A DNA stretch of 64,000 bases from Stropharia rugosoannulata (taxonomy: Eukaryota; Basidiomycota; Agaricomycetes; Agaricales; Strophariaceae), in the NCBI GenBank assembly GCA_028532985.1, contig JANCIK010000008.1, positions 2,232,001 through 2,296,000 of the forward strand. Reading direction: 5' to 3'. The notes below the pieces were generated by a model. The model did not search any database, had not been told where the DNA came from, and saw only the letters and a list, made by a program, of their open reading frames with translations. This document shows, piece by piece, positions 12,349 through 24,730 of this stretch. Made by a program: the position numbers and the translations under genes. Every line of letters begins with the position of its first letter. The stretch's first letter is position 1.

Positions 12349-14597
12349 TCAATTCACGTCTGCGCTGTACTTAAATCTTCCCGGAAGAAACCAGTGGCGG
12401 GTAGAGCGAAGTTGATGGTGCTGTTGGGAAAATGCAGCGTCGGGAGCACAGCCGGCAGCGCCGTGCTGAACATAATGTCCCGCCGCTTGGTGCCCCACTT
12501 TTGCTGTGCCCCAGGCAGTCGACTGAGGCGTCGCAGGAGACGCTTGAAGGTGCGCATGGGGTGGATGAGATGGTGAAGCTGCAGCGCGTCCAGGTGAAAC
12601 CGCCGCAGTTGATGCAGGCGATGCAAGCGACGGTGACGGCGTCCGAGGGAAGAGCTTGATTGCGAGGCGGCCGAGCGGCGAGGACTTGCCTGAGGCGCTG
12701 GAGGCTGCGGACCAAGTGGATCCACGGCCCTTTGGGGCAGCGACGGCAGGGGTGAGCCTTGAATCGGAGTAAACGTCGGTCATCGCGGCAGAAACAGAAG
12801 AAGAGGGCTGACATTGTTGGGGAGGTAGCGACTCTACCTGATGGTACGACACCCACTGGGTGTCGTAGTTCGGTTCCGGAGACGGCGTCCTCGACCGAGT
12901 AAAGTGCAAGTCTTCGCTAGCGAAAGAGCTTGAAGCAGAAGAATCTGAATAAGATGACAGGGATGACATTTGAGTCGCAGACGTAGGCGTCCACATCGAA
13001 GGGGAGATCATCTCCTTATCCTCCCCGACAGCGGTAATCGCAGAATCCGGCATAAAGACTACGCCACTAGCCGAGAGAGGACTGTTGACAAAGAACATGG
13101 AAGAATGAGGGTCGAATTCAATGGCAGTGTGCATGATCGACGTGTTGGGAGAAAATGAGGAGAGACTTGAACCAGCATCATAAATACGAGGGCGAGAAAT
13201 ATTGGTGTTGATCATGAGCCCAGAGCGCATGTCCGGTTTGTTCAAGCGGGAACCAAAGGTTGTGTCGCAATGTTCTGGGGTAGCGGGCATCGACGTTTGG
13301 GCTGTCTGGGTGGAGGATGGAGTCCTTGACCGGTCAAAGAGGTCCATGCTGTATTGTTCGTCATCATAGCTCGAGTTTGAAGAGACCGGAGACCAGTCAG
13401 CGTGACACGAAGAATGACCTTGCCATCCTGATACTCCATACGAAGATTGTTGAGCGTATGAAGGACTGGCGAAGGCCATTTCCGAAGAGTCTTCGCTCCA
13501 GCGGGTCTTGAGGCGAGATTGCGTTTCGTTGACGGAATGAGATGGCGGGGAAGGGGGACAGACGTCGTCGACGTTGCTGTCGGAAGAAGCGCTGTCGATG
13601 TCCATTCCAGACTCCCAGGGGCAACGAGCCATACTGCCCTCGAATACGGCGCCGTCTGAGTAGAAGTTGCTGATTTCCTCGATGGCATAGCGGACTTCGC
13701 GCAATGAGATACGCTCACGGAAGTCGACGTCTAGCATCTGCACGAGGATATTGTTGAACTCCGGAGAAATCGGTAGGACGGTTGGTAGAAAGCCCATCGG
13801 GTCATGAAGGTACGCCTGGAAAGTAGGGTCACCAGGAGTGGCGGATTTCCAAGGATTGCGACCTGTGGCCAGGTTCAGCAGGATAATTCCCAACGACCAG
13901 ACATCGTTCGCCATTGGTGAATACTTCCCAAGGGGAGCGAAGTCTCCGCCTTGACATTCTAAAGATAGCTTGTCAGCGTCTATATCAATGTCATCCGAGA
14001 AATCTCCTTACCTGGACTCATATGGTACACACTCCCAGTGCGAAATTCATCGCTGAATTTGTCCGTAGTGGCCAGGCCAAAATCGGTGATAGCGACACGA
14101 AGGCCGCCATCGAAGCAGAGAATATTCTCCGGCTTCAAATCTCGGTGGTAGATGCCGAGCGAGTGACAGTACTCGACTGCTTCGAGCAGTTGTAGAAAGA
14201 CGTCTTTAATGAGACCATCGTCTGCGAGGTAGCGGCAGTTGTGTAGGATCTGGGTGAACAGATCGTGGTCTGGGGCGTAGTCCATTATGATGTATGTGTG
14301 GTTTCCCTGATCCACTACGCGATGAAGTGTAACGACACCGGGGTGAGCAGATGCAAGTTGGTGAAGAGCGATTTCACGAATGTGAATTTGCCGTTGACGA
14401 GCGGACTGGTGCCCAGACGCGACTAGACATTTGACAGCGTAAGATTTAGAGGGATGGCGAGGGTCGACCGCGCGATACACTACGCCATAACCGCCAACAC
14501 CAAGAACCTCCACAAGTTCGAGGGAACCTCCATCAATGAGAGTTCCGAGCGGGGGGTGGACGGGAGAGGCGGCGGGGGGAGCGGTCTTCGAAGACAT
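12349..14597 (-). CDS. Ran1/Pat1-like serine/threonine protein kinase
   Basis: Two exons (14597-14012 and 13958-12349, intron 53 nt) give 731 residues. The kinase domain occupies about residues 20-300. Visible motifs are the glycine loop LGVGGYGVVY, the VAIK-type lysine in YAVKCLV, the catalytic loop HRDLKPENI, DFG in ITDFGLATT, the activation segment ending SVYHMSPECQGG, and helix F as NDVWSLGIILLNLATGRNPW. The conserved order and the TGRNPWKSAT signature match the fungal Ran1/Pat1/Ksp1 group, known for control of meiosis, filamentous growth and nutrient response. The C-terminal half is Ser/Pro-rich, low in complexity and full of SP/TP sites, suggesting regulatory phosphorylation. It ends in an HWFLPGRF-type tail. 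The ATG context is good and a TATA-like sequence lies about 105 bp upstream. Confidence 0.85.
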
Positions 14598-14700
14598 TAG
14601 AGAGAAGACCTAGAAATGGAAAGGAGGGGGAGATGAGGGTCTGTTAGCACCAGTGCGAACGGGGACTTTGAAGTGAGAATATGGATGGAAATGCAAGACA

Positions 14701-14709
14701 TATATATAA
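14701..14709 (-). promoter_or_regulatory. Possible TATA box of the kinase gene
   Basis: TTATATATA on the minus strand lies about 105 bp upstream of the kinase ATG at 14597, a plausible TATA distance for a fungal gene with a short leader. Confidence 0.4.
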
Positions 14710-14796
14710 GATAAATTGAGGAACGTGACAGACAGCCCTTTTGCGCGTGTTCGACATGAGGTATCAAAACGTATCGGTTACTTACAGACGACTTCC

Positions 14797-15336
14797 TTAC
14801 GGTTGTCCGTAGCGGACTTGGGTGGGTCGAAAGTAAAGCCTCGTCGTAGAGCTTGCAGAAACAAGAGGATGACGTCCTTGATTATTTCGTATTTTAGCTA
14901 ATTCAGACTCTGAGGCGGACGCAGAGGGCGGAGCGAGTTTCCATAAGAGGAAGTTCGCTTGGACCACAATGTCCACGAGGCCAACGATTGTACCCTCATC
15001 CGGGTAGTCAATCGAATTAAATGCAGATGTCCATTGCCGTGATCCTGCATACGGAGCCTGAAAGAAAGGAAGATCGGTTGACATCAAGTGCGGCCGGAGA
15101 AATTTCTCAGTCGGTGCCCAGCGGAGGACAAAGGTTAAAGATAACAAAGATATCATGAGCCCAGCCGACCGTTCATGATATGGGGTGTTGCACCGGACAC
15201 GGACGACAGGGTTTATTGCAGTCTTCAAGAAAGAAGTATGACTCAGCAGACAGCTAGTTGCGATACGGCCACATATGATCATAGTCCATTCCCAAGTTGA
15301 CAGTCCAAGGACGCTTGTGTCAAGTCCATGTCGCAA
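14797..15336 (-). CDS. Doubtful open frame upstream of the kinase gene
   Basis: A 179-codon open frame on the same strand as the kinase. It includes a hydrophobic run (MISLLSLTFVLRW) and a segment GTIVGLVDIVVQANFLLWKL. An acceptor-like TTTCAG near 15060 suggests it might be pieces of a spliced gene rather than one exon. I recognise no family. It may instead be leader or promoter sequence of the kinase. Listed because it is the longest unexplained frame in a 1.5-kb gap. Confidence 0.2.
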   Translation of the reverse strand: MRHGLDTSVLGLSTWEWTMIICGRIATSCLLSHTSFLKTAINPVVRVRCNTPYHERSAGLMISLLSLTFVLRWAPTEKFLRPHLMSTDLPFFQAPYAGSRQWTSAFNSIDYPDEGTIVGLVDIVVQANFLLWKLAPPSASASESELAKIRNNQGRHPLVSASSTTRLYFRPTQVRYGQP

Positions 15337-16145
15337 GGCCGGTCAGACTTTCGTAAAGTTAGAATAAGAGATTGGTGCAGGTGCTTAAAGTGATCGAGCC
15401 ACCAGAGCTAGATGAAATCGGAGATGACATGAAGTACAAATCGGTCAAATAGCGAAATTTACCAATCAAGCCATCGATTCTCCGGCACTTAGTGGCATGT
15501 CCGCAATTTAGAGTCCGCCGCCGTTCAAACGTTCATATTTCATAAGAACACTGTTTGAGAGACAAACTTGAAGTAGAAATTGGCGTTAGAAAGGCTCCGT
15601 AACAGACAAAAACATCGTGACTTGGTGTTCAGCCGTTTGAGCCATGATCCATCCAACTGAGCGAAAACGACGCATATATGGGCTTGGGACACGACGGCGG
15701 GGACAATGTTTCGTATTAAATGTGGTTGATATTTCATAACATGACAGGCTGGATAAGGTGCGCGGTAAATGCTAAGAAACGCGAGGACAAAAGGGAGGTG
15801 AACAAGGACGCGTCGCCCAATAATCTGAAACCCGCCACACCCTGCCAGGCCTGATTGTGATGGTTTGTTGTAGCGCACGTGATTGTACGCGTCCTATTTT
15901 TGTTTGGTGCATGCACGTGAGGGGACTGCCATTTAAGTTTTGCTAACGTCTCCGGATTCTCAACAGCTTCCAGTTCTATATTTTCCATAGAATCTTCAAA
16001 GGCCTCGTCCTATCACCCTATCTGCTTGACAGCCAGCTCGCGCCGTCTTTGATCGATATAACTTTCGCCACTTCTCTCGCCACGCACAACATACGTTACA
16101 TTCACTTACCTCGTGTTCAACTCGAGCTCCATCACACTACACCCC
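15337..16145. other. Intergenic region, promoter of the KEN-box gene
   Basis: Minus-strand open frames here overlap each other and have no recognisable content. The stretch 15985-16145 is pyrimidine-rich, as is common before fungal start codons, and should carry the promoter and leader of the downstream gene. Confidence 0.4.
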
Positions 16146-17109
16146 ATGTCCCTGCGGTCGTTCACAGTATTTCAGGATGCTCCCGCTAGCGAGCCACCCA
16201 AACTCAAAATTACACGTCCTAATGCAATGGTTACACGATCTCAACGTGCCACAGCTAACATCGCGGTTGGAAATGTTGCCACATCTAGCGACGTGGCCCT
16301 CCTCAACAAAGAGAATTTCAATCCTGTCACTGGTGAACGAGCAGTGTCAATCGGTAATGGCTTGAAGAAGCGAAAGACCACTGTTCTCGCGACCAAAGTC
16401 CAGATTGCCCCTGTCAGCAAGATGAAGAAGGGGAAAGAGCCACTCGCGGAGCTTGAACCCGAGCGTAAGAAACATAAGGTCTCGACTGCCTCAGCCTCGA
16501 AAGCAAAAGCTACGAAGAAGGAAACCGTCAAGGGCTCCAGCTCGGTCAAGAAGAGCACGATTAAACGAACTGGATTGAAGAAAGTGACCCCCTTGCCCAA
16601 ACTCCCCGAGGAGGAGGACACCAAAGCCTCAGCCAGCGCTACAACCCCAACCGCTGAACATGTGGACGCTGACGCCCGCTGCTATGAATTAACCGTCCAG
16701 CCTTTAGCTGATGTCTCCCAGGCTTATGAAGAAGTCGATGTATTTAGTGATTTTGTCGCTTGTGCGACCTCTAGCGCCAATGCAGCAGAGACAAACGTCA
16801 AATTTAGCACAGTTAAAGTTCGTACCGGATGATCATCACCCATTGCAACGTGCTAACTGTAGTAATATCCCTTCTTAGGAAACATCTGTCGAACCTGAGA
16901 TTCGGGACTACTACCAGCCCCCTGTGGAGTCTTACTCCACCAATACCCGTCGTTTACTGCGCGCATTATCGCAGGACCCTGCCCCCCGCACCTTCTCTAC
17001 TCCTGAAAGAAGGCGTATTTACTCTGCGTTCACCTTCTCTTCGCCCTCCGCTATTTCTACCCGTCCTGAGAAAGCCACGACTACGGACGCCGTCAAGGGA
17101 AATCTGTAG
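16146..17109 (+). CDS. Basic nuclear-type protein with KEN box, basidiomycete hypothetical
   Basis: Exons 16146-16817 and 16879-17109 (61-nt intron, branch site GCTAAC) give 300 residues. The ATG at 16146 has a good CCC-ATG-TCC context; an earlier in-frame ATG at 16113 adds only 11 poorly conserved-looking residues. The protein is rich in Lys, Ser and Thr with several basic clusters (LKKRKTTVL, ERKKHK), so nuclear location is likely. It carries LLNKENFNPVTGER, a KEN box of the kind read by the anaphase-promoting complex, and a second candidate degron RRLLRAL near the C-terminus. The tail has RDYYQPP and FSTPERRRIYSAFTF. The arrangement suggests a cell-cycle protein turned over by APC/C, but I recognise no named family and infer nothing further. 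Confidence 0.65.
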
Positions 17110-18722
17110 TTTCGCCCCCCATTTCATTATGCATGGCTCTGCGACATATATTTGCAATCGGCATTTTCTGCACCATCAAGATAACAACAGACTATTGTAT
17201 ATAACCCACCAGCCATTTGGATCACAACTTGACCGTCTGGGCACGCGTTGTTCCGCTCAGCCATCATTAATTCTGTCTATGCTTGCCTATCTTCGCCTTG
17301 GAATGCATAAAGTGTTCTTGATATCCACCTCCAGTCTAGCCAATCTTATTCCCCTCTTGCATGCTTGCTGCATTGTCTATCTGCTTTGGGCATATATATC
17401 ACTCTTGTTTATATCCTCTGGGATACGTCGTCCTTCCGTAAACACGCTGTTCTTTACTCCATCCGTTTCACCTCATATATCGTATGATACGCTTCTATTC
17501 ATCCAGCCTCATTTCATTTCAGTGCATTGTCTTCTCTATCCCATTTTCTGCATATTTACATGACATTAACCGTTTTCATTCATTGTATACAGCACACTAT
17601 TTAAGAAGGACCTTCTTCCCTCGGTCGATGCTCTGCGTGCGTGCTCTCTAATGTGCCAGTGTCTAGGAGCCGCTGTTGTATTAATTTCATTGCCTCAGTA
17701 CCTGGCCCCCTTGAATAAAGATTATCCTTTCCTTTTGTTCCCCAAGTATACCTCGGTGCCGACCAAATGACAGGGGGTGCTCTGGTCGTGTATGGGGCGA
17801 CTCGTTCGTGTGGCGTTAGGCACGTGAATATTCTAGCGCTGTCACCCGCGGCATGCCGTCGCACGTCTGCAGCGTGCGCCTGTTTTCGGTTCCCATCAGC
17901 CTGCTCAGACTAAATTCATGCAACACCATATGCGTGGCTGCTGGTTTGGAAACTCTGCGAGACTTTAACCCTCCATCCCGAATCTCCTCTGTCCTCGGTT
18001 TTATGACAGACTTCGACGGCACACGACCTTGTTCATTTCTTTCAAAACCTTCACACAGGTCGCAGTCTGCAACCCCCACGGTTTCACTCAGTGACGTCGG
18101 TACTGTCCATGGCCATAACTTTTACAACGGAAATTCTATGGCTTATCTACTGCATCTATCTAATCAGGTACGTTGCGTATATATACTGTGATAGAAGAAG
18201 CAGGTAGCTTACTGTGTTCATCCTCGCTTCTCAACATTTTATATTTTTATCTTCACTTTGAATGTGGTCACCGGACAGCTGGCGAGATAACCAGGGATAA
18301 CTCGGTCAACGTTGCGCCCATGAAGACCAATCTTTCTATCGGACCCGTGCTATGTTATCGTTGTCGGTCCATATAACTTTTGGCTGATTATCGACCAGTT
18401 CAAACTTCAACTTGCTTCGAAGGTTGTCATTGGCTGTGCATGGGCGCTCCGCAGAAACCAACTACTTAGAATGTACTTCCGCTCGAACCTTTGGCTCGCG
18501 TTATCTCCTCGCTTCGAAGCTCGGCCTCACGGGTGCCCGCCAGCTTGAAAGAATGTTTGTATGTTGCAGTTCTCCGTATGGGGAGATAAGGAGCCGTACA
18601 TAAGAAGGCGACGGGGAGCGGCTCCAGCGACCTTGGCTGTCATCTCCTAACCGCTCTGTGCTCCACATCTGGTTGTGTGCAATATATCAAACACCAACTG
18701 TAGCTCATTGCATACATTCATC
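17110..18722. other. Intergenic region, no supported gene
   Basis: 1.6 kb between two plus-strand genes. A 244-codon plus-strand frame (16829-17563) overlaps the preceding exon in another frame and is Leu/Ser/His-rich without family content. Other frames are short. The region should hold the terminator of the KEN-box gene and the promoter of the permease; an ATATA-rich patch lies near 18683. Confidence 0.4.
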
Positions 18723-21073
18723 ATGAGCATTCTGAAGAAATTCGAGGTGCCGCATGCGCCTGGTCTGACATACAAGGACATGTTTTTGTCGGTGTGTAGT
18801 CTCCGACGCATGCTGTTATCGCAATGTTCAGTTCAGATGTGGCGCTTTAGAACCACGACTTAGCTCCTGTTCCTGAGCGCCAATGGACCTGGAAAGCAAG
18901 GAACTTCATTTCCTTGTAAGTCGGTATTTCTATGCTTTTACTTACAACTACTTATGACTGTTACTCAGCTGGATTGCAGATTCGTTCAACGTCAATACGT
19001 GCGCTCTAATCTCTGACATTCTTTAAGCTGGAAACTTGATTTTTAAACCTCTAACTCAAGGTGGATGATTGCATCTTCAATGGTCCAACTTGGACTGTCG
19101 TGGTGGCAGGCATGGGTCTGCGTCTGGATTGGCTACAGCTTCGTTGCTCCCTTTATTGCTATGAATGCTAGACCAGGAGCCCTCTTCCATGTCACGTTTC
19201 CCGTAGTCGCACGGACAAGCTTTGGAGTGTGGGGTAGCCTCTGGTGCACATTTAACCGAGGTGCCATGGCTTGGTGTGTCAACACTCTAATTCTACACTC
19301 GTTCTGTCCTTATTTCACCTTTCTTTCTCAGTGTATGGTATGGCGTCCAGGCGAGCATCGGCGGTGACTGCGTCAAGGTCATGCTCCGCGCCATTTGGCC
19401 GAGCGTGAACAACATCCGTGAGTGTTCAATTTCTTTTTTCAAACCCCTCACGTAATTCAGACTCGTGTTGGTGCTTTGTTCCCTCCAGCAAACCACATGC
19501 CCGCGTCCTCCGGAACTAATACACGCGACTTTATGTGTTTCTTCCTGTTCTGGCTCCTGTCACTTCCCGCTATCTGGTTCCCCATCCACCAAATGTACGC
19601 CAGTTGGTCTCGTGCATCATTCGAACGCTTAATTTTAATATTATTAGCCGCCATCTCTTCACCCTCAAGGCTATTGTGACGCCTATCGCGGGCATAACTT
19701 TCTTCATTTGGTGCATAGTCAAAGCTAAGGGCGTAGGACCCATCATTCACCAGCCCGCCACCGTTCATGGCTCGGAGCTCAGCTGGTCGATGGTCACCAG
19801 CTTGATGTCATGCATTAGCAACATGGCTACACTTGTTACGTACGTCTATTTTCACCTGAGCCATTGCCATGCAGGCCTCATCTAATTCTTGCATAGCAAT
19901 GCTCCGGACTTCGCTTCCCGTGCAAAGACCCCAGGGGCAGCATTGTGGCCACAGGTCATTGCCGTACCAGTGTCATTTTCTATTGTCAGCTTCATCGGCA
20001 TCATAGTCAGCTCCTCGTCCCAAGCTATCTATGGCGAGGCAATCTGGTCACCTATCGACCTTTTGGACAGGTTCTTGGATGACGGCCCCTCAGGAGCCAC
20101 AAGATTTGGGGTGCGTATCGGGGAGTTTGACTATTGGACGCGGTGTTAAATGTGTATTTCAGGTCTGGTTCATTGCATTTGCATTCATCATCGCTCAGGT
20201 ACTTCATACATTTCAAGCGTGTCTATAGGGGTACCCGTTGCTCATATGCCAGCCGTAGCTCGGAACAAACATCTCTGCCAACTCCATTTCTGCAGGGTGT
20301 GATCTCACTGCTCTATTCCCTCGCTTCATTGTGAATATATTGATATCAACTTGCTAGGGTTTTTCACCTCAACTGACTGTCTTCTTCGGCCTAGAACATT
20401 CGCCGGGGAGGCTACATTGCTGCGACTGTGGGGATATGTATGCTCCCCTGGAACCTGCTCAAGAACAGTAACAGTTTTACTTCGTATTTGTCTGCCTACT
20501 CAGTCTTCCTGAGCTCCATTGCCGGTGTCATGGTGTGTATTATTTATAGAACCAATCGAGGCGTCTTTTAACAGCCGCGCTGTAGATTACTGACTACTAT
20601 GTCGTTCGTCGGGGGCATTACAATGTTTCAGACCTATACAAGGCGGAGAAGGGTACCTGGTATTACTACACATACGGTATAAATTTCCGGTGCGCCCTGC
20701 CTCAGTTTCTGTGGTTCCGGGGAGTGTCTGACATCCAGCCCAGAGCATACACAGCATATACCTCAGGTATTCTCATCAATGTCGTTGGATTTGCTGGAGC
20801 TAGTGAGCCATTTCTGTCTAAAAGTGCTTGTACCGAATATCTGACGTCACGATAGCTGGAAGGGACGTGCCACTTGCTGCGACACGTGTGTACCAAATGT
20901 CGTTCTTCACAGGGTTCGGAGTGTCGGCGATAATCTACTTTGTTCTCAACAAACTGTTCCCTGTTCCCGGAACATACAGTAAATGGGAGGAAACTGACGT
21001 ATCTGACTTTGACAGAGCCAGTGAAGTCGACTCCACCGATCTCAAATCGAATCACAGTCAAGGGGAATCATAA
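18723..21073 (+). CDS. NCS1-family permease (uracil/allantoin/thiamin type)
   Basis: Starts at ATG 18723 with a short cytosolic N-tail ending in [16 protein letters not shown], the classic sequence before helix 1 in fungal NCS1 carriers. Successive exons give [83 protein letters not shown], the substrate-site segment [50 protein letters not shown] and a final helix [19 protein letters not shown]. About twelve introns can be placed and all joins keep frame, so the gene looks intact. NCS1 proteins import nucleobases, nucleosides, allantoin or thiamin with protons or sodium at the plasma membrane. Sequence by eye cannot choose among these substrates. Confidence 0.85.
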
Positions 21074-23145
21074 AGTTCAGGGGGTTGCTCCCGATCTTAA
21101 TTACGAAAAGGCATAGCTTCATGCAGTAATTACCGTTGGACTCTTTTCTGTAATGCGTTTGGAACCCAGTCATGTTCTTTTTATGTTTCAGTCCATAATG
21201 GTTTATAAAATACTTAAACGACTCTTTTCGTCAATCCTGTTTGTGCAACAGTCTAATCACAGAAAGTTTCTAACCAGTTTATAGAATCTCCCATAGCCCA
21301 GCTTCTATTTACTTATTGGACCTCATTCACGCACTATATGCCCTCAGTTTTTTCGCCCAGCGATAGACAGAATGCTACTTTAGGCAATCGGTTAGTCAAA
21401 TATAGAATTGCAGCTATTTTTGGAGCCATCCTGCTCATGCAACGCTACCTAGTACTTACCGTCTAATGTTTCACACAATGCGGAAGCTCATCAAAGACAT
21501 GCGCACATTCCATACCAGCAGTCTTCATGGTATGAGCCACTATCTTTTCTTTTCAAGACTGCATTGTCTGTCACAGCAGTACGGCAATCGCCTCCACTGC
21601 CTCAGGACTCCTCAGGAAACAGTCCACCCGACGCCTTAGTGGGATGAGCTGTCAAAACAAGCGTAGCACCCCGTGATCAAAACAGCAGAGGAATAGTTGG
21701 ATTCACGTTTGGCCTCGGTGAGCTCGAGAGGCAAACGAATGTAGGACACCTCATCCTGCCAGAGTCATGCACAACTCTACATCCCATTAATTCTTTATTA
21801 TGCACTATTTACTGCTTGCTCCCGGAATTCCCTCCAGATTCCTTTCCTCAGGCCTCAGTGCTCAGCCATCTACTACTACTTACGGACCTCTCTAAATTAA
21901 GAAACAAGAAGAAAAAAACAGTTGCAAATACTTTTATGTAATGTCCTACCATGTATGTATAGAAAACTGTACTCTACCGTACTGCTGGTGCGCGTCAAGA
22001 TGGCAGGTCAAGACTTGGCTTCGACCCCATGGGGCGTTTTTTAGACTTTCGAATCTTTCTTGATCTCATCCACTAGTCCGGGCCAGATAATACCTCTCCT
22101 CTGGATTCACCAGCGCTTATCAATGGGCGCTTATTCTAACTAGCATCAGGTGGCTGGGAAAAATCCTGTAAGGTAGTACAACCTACTACAATCGCTGTAA
22201 TGTGCAATAAGTGATGTAATTTTACTGAAACGTTACAGCATGTCTTGTAATAACTTTGTTGTAGTACCTGTTGACTTCATAACTGGAGTCAGATGTTTGT
22301 AACACTGGTAGGTAGTTATATAACAGTGTATTGCTGTCGTTGGCTACATTCTGTAGCCAACTATATGTTCCCTTTCTTTTGGCATGCATAAGATACCAGG
22401 CTATGAGGCGGTTCTCTTTGTCTCAGAGGTTATCTTTCTCCAACGTTATGACTATTAGTTGTGACTTTGTGAGCAAATATGTCCTTCTGCAACACAATCT
22501 TCTTCACGCAAAGGTTGTAAGTTGGACCTGTGACGTCAAGAGATACATCTATACATAGATTAGATGACATAATGCAGTCTATAACAATTAGACAAGAGGT
22601 TGTGGAAGCCTTTACTCTGTTATGGAGTAGGTAACTACTCTAGGTAATGATAAGAGGCCATAGAACTGAGCATACTGGCTACTTGTCGGTATTTGCTATC
22701 AAACTGGTTTATGCAAATAGGGTAAAATCACATATGTAGAGTCTTGTATTATTCATTCTTTAAGCGCACAAGGTTCATGTACCCCCATACTAGATGGCAT
22801 AGCACAGTCTCCATCAAATTTAATCCAGTTTGTATGTCTTTAGATTGCATAGAAGCTCAGATGGCAAGAACAAGCAGCTAATACTATACTGAAAGACTAC
22901 ATAATCATTCACAGGTAGGTAGTACAGCATAAAATAATTCATATCAGAGAATTACTGAATTACAACAAATACATTACTGTATGAAGTATACGGTCTCTTT
23001 ATTCAATTTTGTTACCATACTGCAAGCCGTGATTACAATTTGAGGTAACAACTCTACAGAAACCTTATCCAGTCAATGATTCATTTTCATGTATTAATAA
23101 TCATCATCTTGATCGAGCAATAATTTTTGCGATTCATCAGTGTCG
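21074..23145. other. 2-kb A/T-rich gene-poor stretch
   Basis: No coding region was found. At 22165-22280 there are interrupted inverted and direct copies of the motif GTAGTACAACCTACTACAA, and related GTAGGTAGT strings recur near 22305 and 22915. These may be remains of a small inverted-repeat element, but no clear ends or target duplication could be fixed. Confidence 0.35.
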
Positions 23146-24730
23146 TTAGACACTGAAACATATTGAGGAAAAATTTTCCTTGGATAAATATGGCTTACTA
23201 GGCACTTCAAATATATTTCAAACAATACATGCAACTCACCTTTTCCACCATTGCAGAAGCTCTTTAACACGGCGAGTTGAAGCTGTACTTCGATTTTCCT
23301 CAAAATAGTCAACAATGAAGTTATAAAAGTCGACAAAGCTGAAATTATTGTGATTATATGTCCACTGGGAAGCATCAGTGAGGTTCAATACAAGCTGTGC
23401 CAGCATATGTAATCAGTAAATGGATCAGCCAATATATAGTAATACTATGAAAGCTTACCATGACTGCTGCATACGCAATAGATCGACCAGTGACCAGTCC
23501 ATTCATACCCAAAAGAGTAGAAACAGAAGATTTTGTAGACTTGCTAGACTTCGCAGGAAGTTGCCGACTAGGCTGATGACTTGCTGTAGACGTGGACTCA
23601 GCTACATTATCAGCTGACGACGGGGAGGTAAAGATGGCAGCATAAACCTAAAATTGTACTAACTCGTAAGAATCTAACTAAAGTTACACAAGAAAAAATG
23701 CTCACTTGGACTAGTAGATTACCTCGAAGGAAACCCTCTTCAATGCGCTTGGGATTAGCAGGTGGCATGGAATACAGACATCTCAGATAGTAGTTGGTAT
23801 TAATAAGAAATCCTTCTTTGCTGGCACGTATATTTGCTCTTACTCTGTCAATTGGACATATTATTGAAGTGCTTGCATCAACAGTAGTAAATTGAATATA
23901 CTCAAGATCATCCCAATCAAAGGTAACAGGACACAAAAGTTGTCCACACACATCATGTTGAATTCCTCTGTTAGATCGATCATTCCTGTGAAGAAGTACG
24001 TCCGGTTTATACTGATTATTGAGGCGTGTGGCAATCTCGGCCTTAATCCGGTTGACATCATCACTACGAGCGCTATTGGCTCCATGTTGCAACTGCGTAG
24101 TAGTAATGTATGTTAATAAAGTCTTAGTCCACTCAGATGATAAACAGGCACGTACTTCATTGATATAGCTCAGGATGACTTCAATATCTTCTTCATCTTT
24201 GAGAATTTGCTTAAGTGGCGGAACGAGGTCTAAAATAATAGGCCAAGAAGTAGCCATATGCTGTCGGCTGCATGGACGTTAGAAAGAAAATATCAATAAC
24301 GCTGATGGAATATGCATAACCTTCGATCAAATATAGACCCCGGGGGTTCTGAGTTTTGAGCATCAAGCTCATCGAGTACGCTAGAGATTGAATCATATAA
24401 ATTTGCTACCCGACGTATCCCGCGCCCTAATGTCATTGTGGTCCTGGTAGAAAACTCTTGTGATTACTATTTTAAACATACAGTTCAAAATTTTACTCAC
24501 CGGACTTTTCTGGCGCGTTTGTTGTTAGAGCTTAGCTGCTGTGACACAGTAGCCAGTTGGCGCTTTAATGTCTTGATTTGGTTTGCTGCATCATTGGGAT
24601 TGGTCAAATCATTGTCCGTGTTAGTAGATGGATATTCATGGGCATTGGTTTGTGTACTAGTAGACGGCGATTGTTGGTCGGATGCTTCATGCAAAGGAGC
24701 CAATTGTTCAGCGGTGGCACATTGAGACAT
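23146..24730 (-). CDS. DUF6698 family protein
   Basis: The gene starts at ATG 24730 with a Ser/Thr/Gln-rich N-terminus and a helical patch (QIKTLKRQLATVSQQL). Exon 2 gives RGIRRVANLYDSI, and the main exon (from about 24260 down to 23700) gives WPIILDLVPPLKQILKD, ARSDDVNRIKAEIATRL, DVCGQLLCPVTFDWDDLEYI and RVRANIRASKEGFLINTNYY followed by PPANPKRIEEGFLRGNLLVQ. This order is the pattern of DUF6698, a large basidiomycete family of unknown function. Later exons give SKSTKSSVSTLLGMNGLVTG and WTYNHNNFSFVDFYNFIVDY. The 3' end is my best splice choice (acceptor near 23205); an alternative frame would run to 23094. No membrane segment or signal peptide. Probably nuclear or cytosolic. Confidence 0.7.

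Noticed and set aside
12354..12856. Additional frames in the 3' part of the kinase gene
   Set aside because: Same-strand shadow frames of the low-complexity C-terminal region; the kinase frame runs through with family-typical ending.
16829..17563. 244-codon plus-strand frame
   Set aside because: Overlaps the second exon of the KEN-box gene in another frame; Leu/Ser/His-rich composition reflects pyrimidine-rich 3' sequence rather than a protein.
21074..23145. A small inverted-repeat element around 22165-22280
   Set aside because: Partial inverted motifs are present but no matching ends or target duplication could be fixed; noted only in the gap entry.
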